From Acidobacteriia bacterium UBA6623 (GTDB taxonomy: Bacteria; Acidobacteriota; Terriglobia; Bryobacterales; UBA6623), in assembly GCA_002433055.1 (NCBI GenBank), contig DJHJ01000039.1, forward strand, positions 46,098 through 110,097: a stretch of DNA of 64,000 nucleotides, in the 5' to 3' direction. A program made the position numbers and the translations under genes. Positions 63,660-64,000 of this stretch are shown in pieces. Under the pieces are notes generated by a model. The model was not told the DNA's origin and did no database searches. It saw only the letters and a program-made list of their open reading frames with translations. Position 1 is the first letter of the stretch. Every line of letters starts with the position of its first letter.

Positions 63660-63977
63660 CTATCCGCCAAAGGCTTTAATCTCGACGTCGACCCCTGCCG
63701 GCAGATCTAATCGCATCAACGCATCTACGGTTTGCTGAGTCGGCTCTAAAATATCAAGCAGCCGCTTATGGGTACGAATTTCAAACTGTTCTCGCGCCCT
63801 CTTGTCAGAATGAACCGAGCGGTTAACGGTGTACTTGCTCTTGTCAGTCGGTAATGGTATTGGGCCAGCCACCTGCGCTCCTGTTCGTTTGGCAGTCTCA
63901 ACAATTTCCCCCGTTGACCTGTCGAGGGTCCGGTGGTCATAAGCCTTGAGCCTAATGCGAATTCTCTCTTTCGCCAT
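63660..63977 (-). CDS. rpsJ: 30S ribosomal protein S10
   Basis: 105 residues. RIRIRLKAYDHRTLDRS, GPIPLPTDKSKYTVNRSVHSDKRAREQFEIRTHKRL, the NusE surface. First gene of the superoperon within the window; the str genes would lie beyond position 64000. Confidence 0.98.
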   Translation of the reverse strand: MAKERIRIRLKAYDHRTLDRSTGEIVETAKRTGAQVAGPIPLPTDKSKYTVNRSVHSDKRAREQFEIRTHKRLLDILEPTQQTVDALMRLDLPAGVDVEIKAFGG

Positions 63978-64000
63978 CGCGTTACTCTACAACCTCACTG

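Overview
This window comes from a Gram-negative, free-living heterotroph with a moderately balanced base composition. It carries outer-membrane biogenesis factors (OmpH/Skp-like, a SurA/PpiC-like lipoprotein), an O-antigen-type ABC exporter, a futalosine-pathway menaquinone gene (mqnD) and a DUF1549/DUF1553 + DUF1501 + PPC-domain surface module. That module is typical of Planctomycetota, Verrucomicrobiota and some Acidobacteriota. I think an environmental, possibly marine, member of the Acidobacteriota/Planctomycetota side of the tree is likely, but the sequence alone does not settle the phylum. I see no insertion sequence, phage, CRISPR array, tRNA or rRNA.

Layout. 1-7500: the end of a formylglycine-generating-enzyme-like gene, a KdgD-type dehydratase, then a minus-strand histidine operon (hisI-hisD-hisC-HAD phosphatase-hisB-hisH-hisF). 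A putative transcription attenuator stands in front of hisI: a short His-containing leader peptide, a strong intrinsic terminator and a competing antiterminator. 7500-12300 (plus): metF, an ArnT-like glycosyltransferase, a DUF547 protein and a GH88 unsaturated-uronyl hydrolase. 12344-14143: lepA. 14427-19071 (plus): ABC-2 permease, Wzt-like ATPase with a C-terminal sugar-binding-type domain, and a two-domain (GT2+GT4) glycosyltransferase. 19091-31295 (minus): the PPC/DUF1501/DUF1549-DUF1553 module, a zinc-ribbon coiled-coil protein, murJ, a Cys-rich membrane protein, a CCA/poly(A) polymerase-family gene, rsmI and frr. 31367-34828 (minus): rplM-rpsI-rpsB-tsf-pyrH, which leads into frr. 35130-36962: a secreted LamG-like protein and an orphan TRAP solute-binding lipoprotein. 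37251-40641 (plus): deoC with an unusual N-terminal extension, lysA, miaA. 40694-48000: envelope and unknown proteins, mqnD, an atypical receiver domain, an NSS-family symporter and a PpiC lipoprotein.

48121-63977 (minus) is a continuous S10-spc-alpha ribosomal superoperon in canonical order from rpsJ to rplQ, with secY, adk, map and rpmJ inside it. Notable details are the missing infA between map and rpmJ, long acidic tails on S2, S3 and L17, and two CxxC pairs in L24.

The observations most worth a second look are the his attenuator, the DeoC N-terminal helix that looks like a bacterial-microcompartment encapsulation peptide, the HAD protein that probably supplies the missing histidinol-phosphate phosphatase, and the DUF1549/DUF1553-DUF1501-PPC operon with its terminator placed inside the opposing glycosyltransferase gene.
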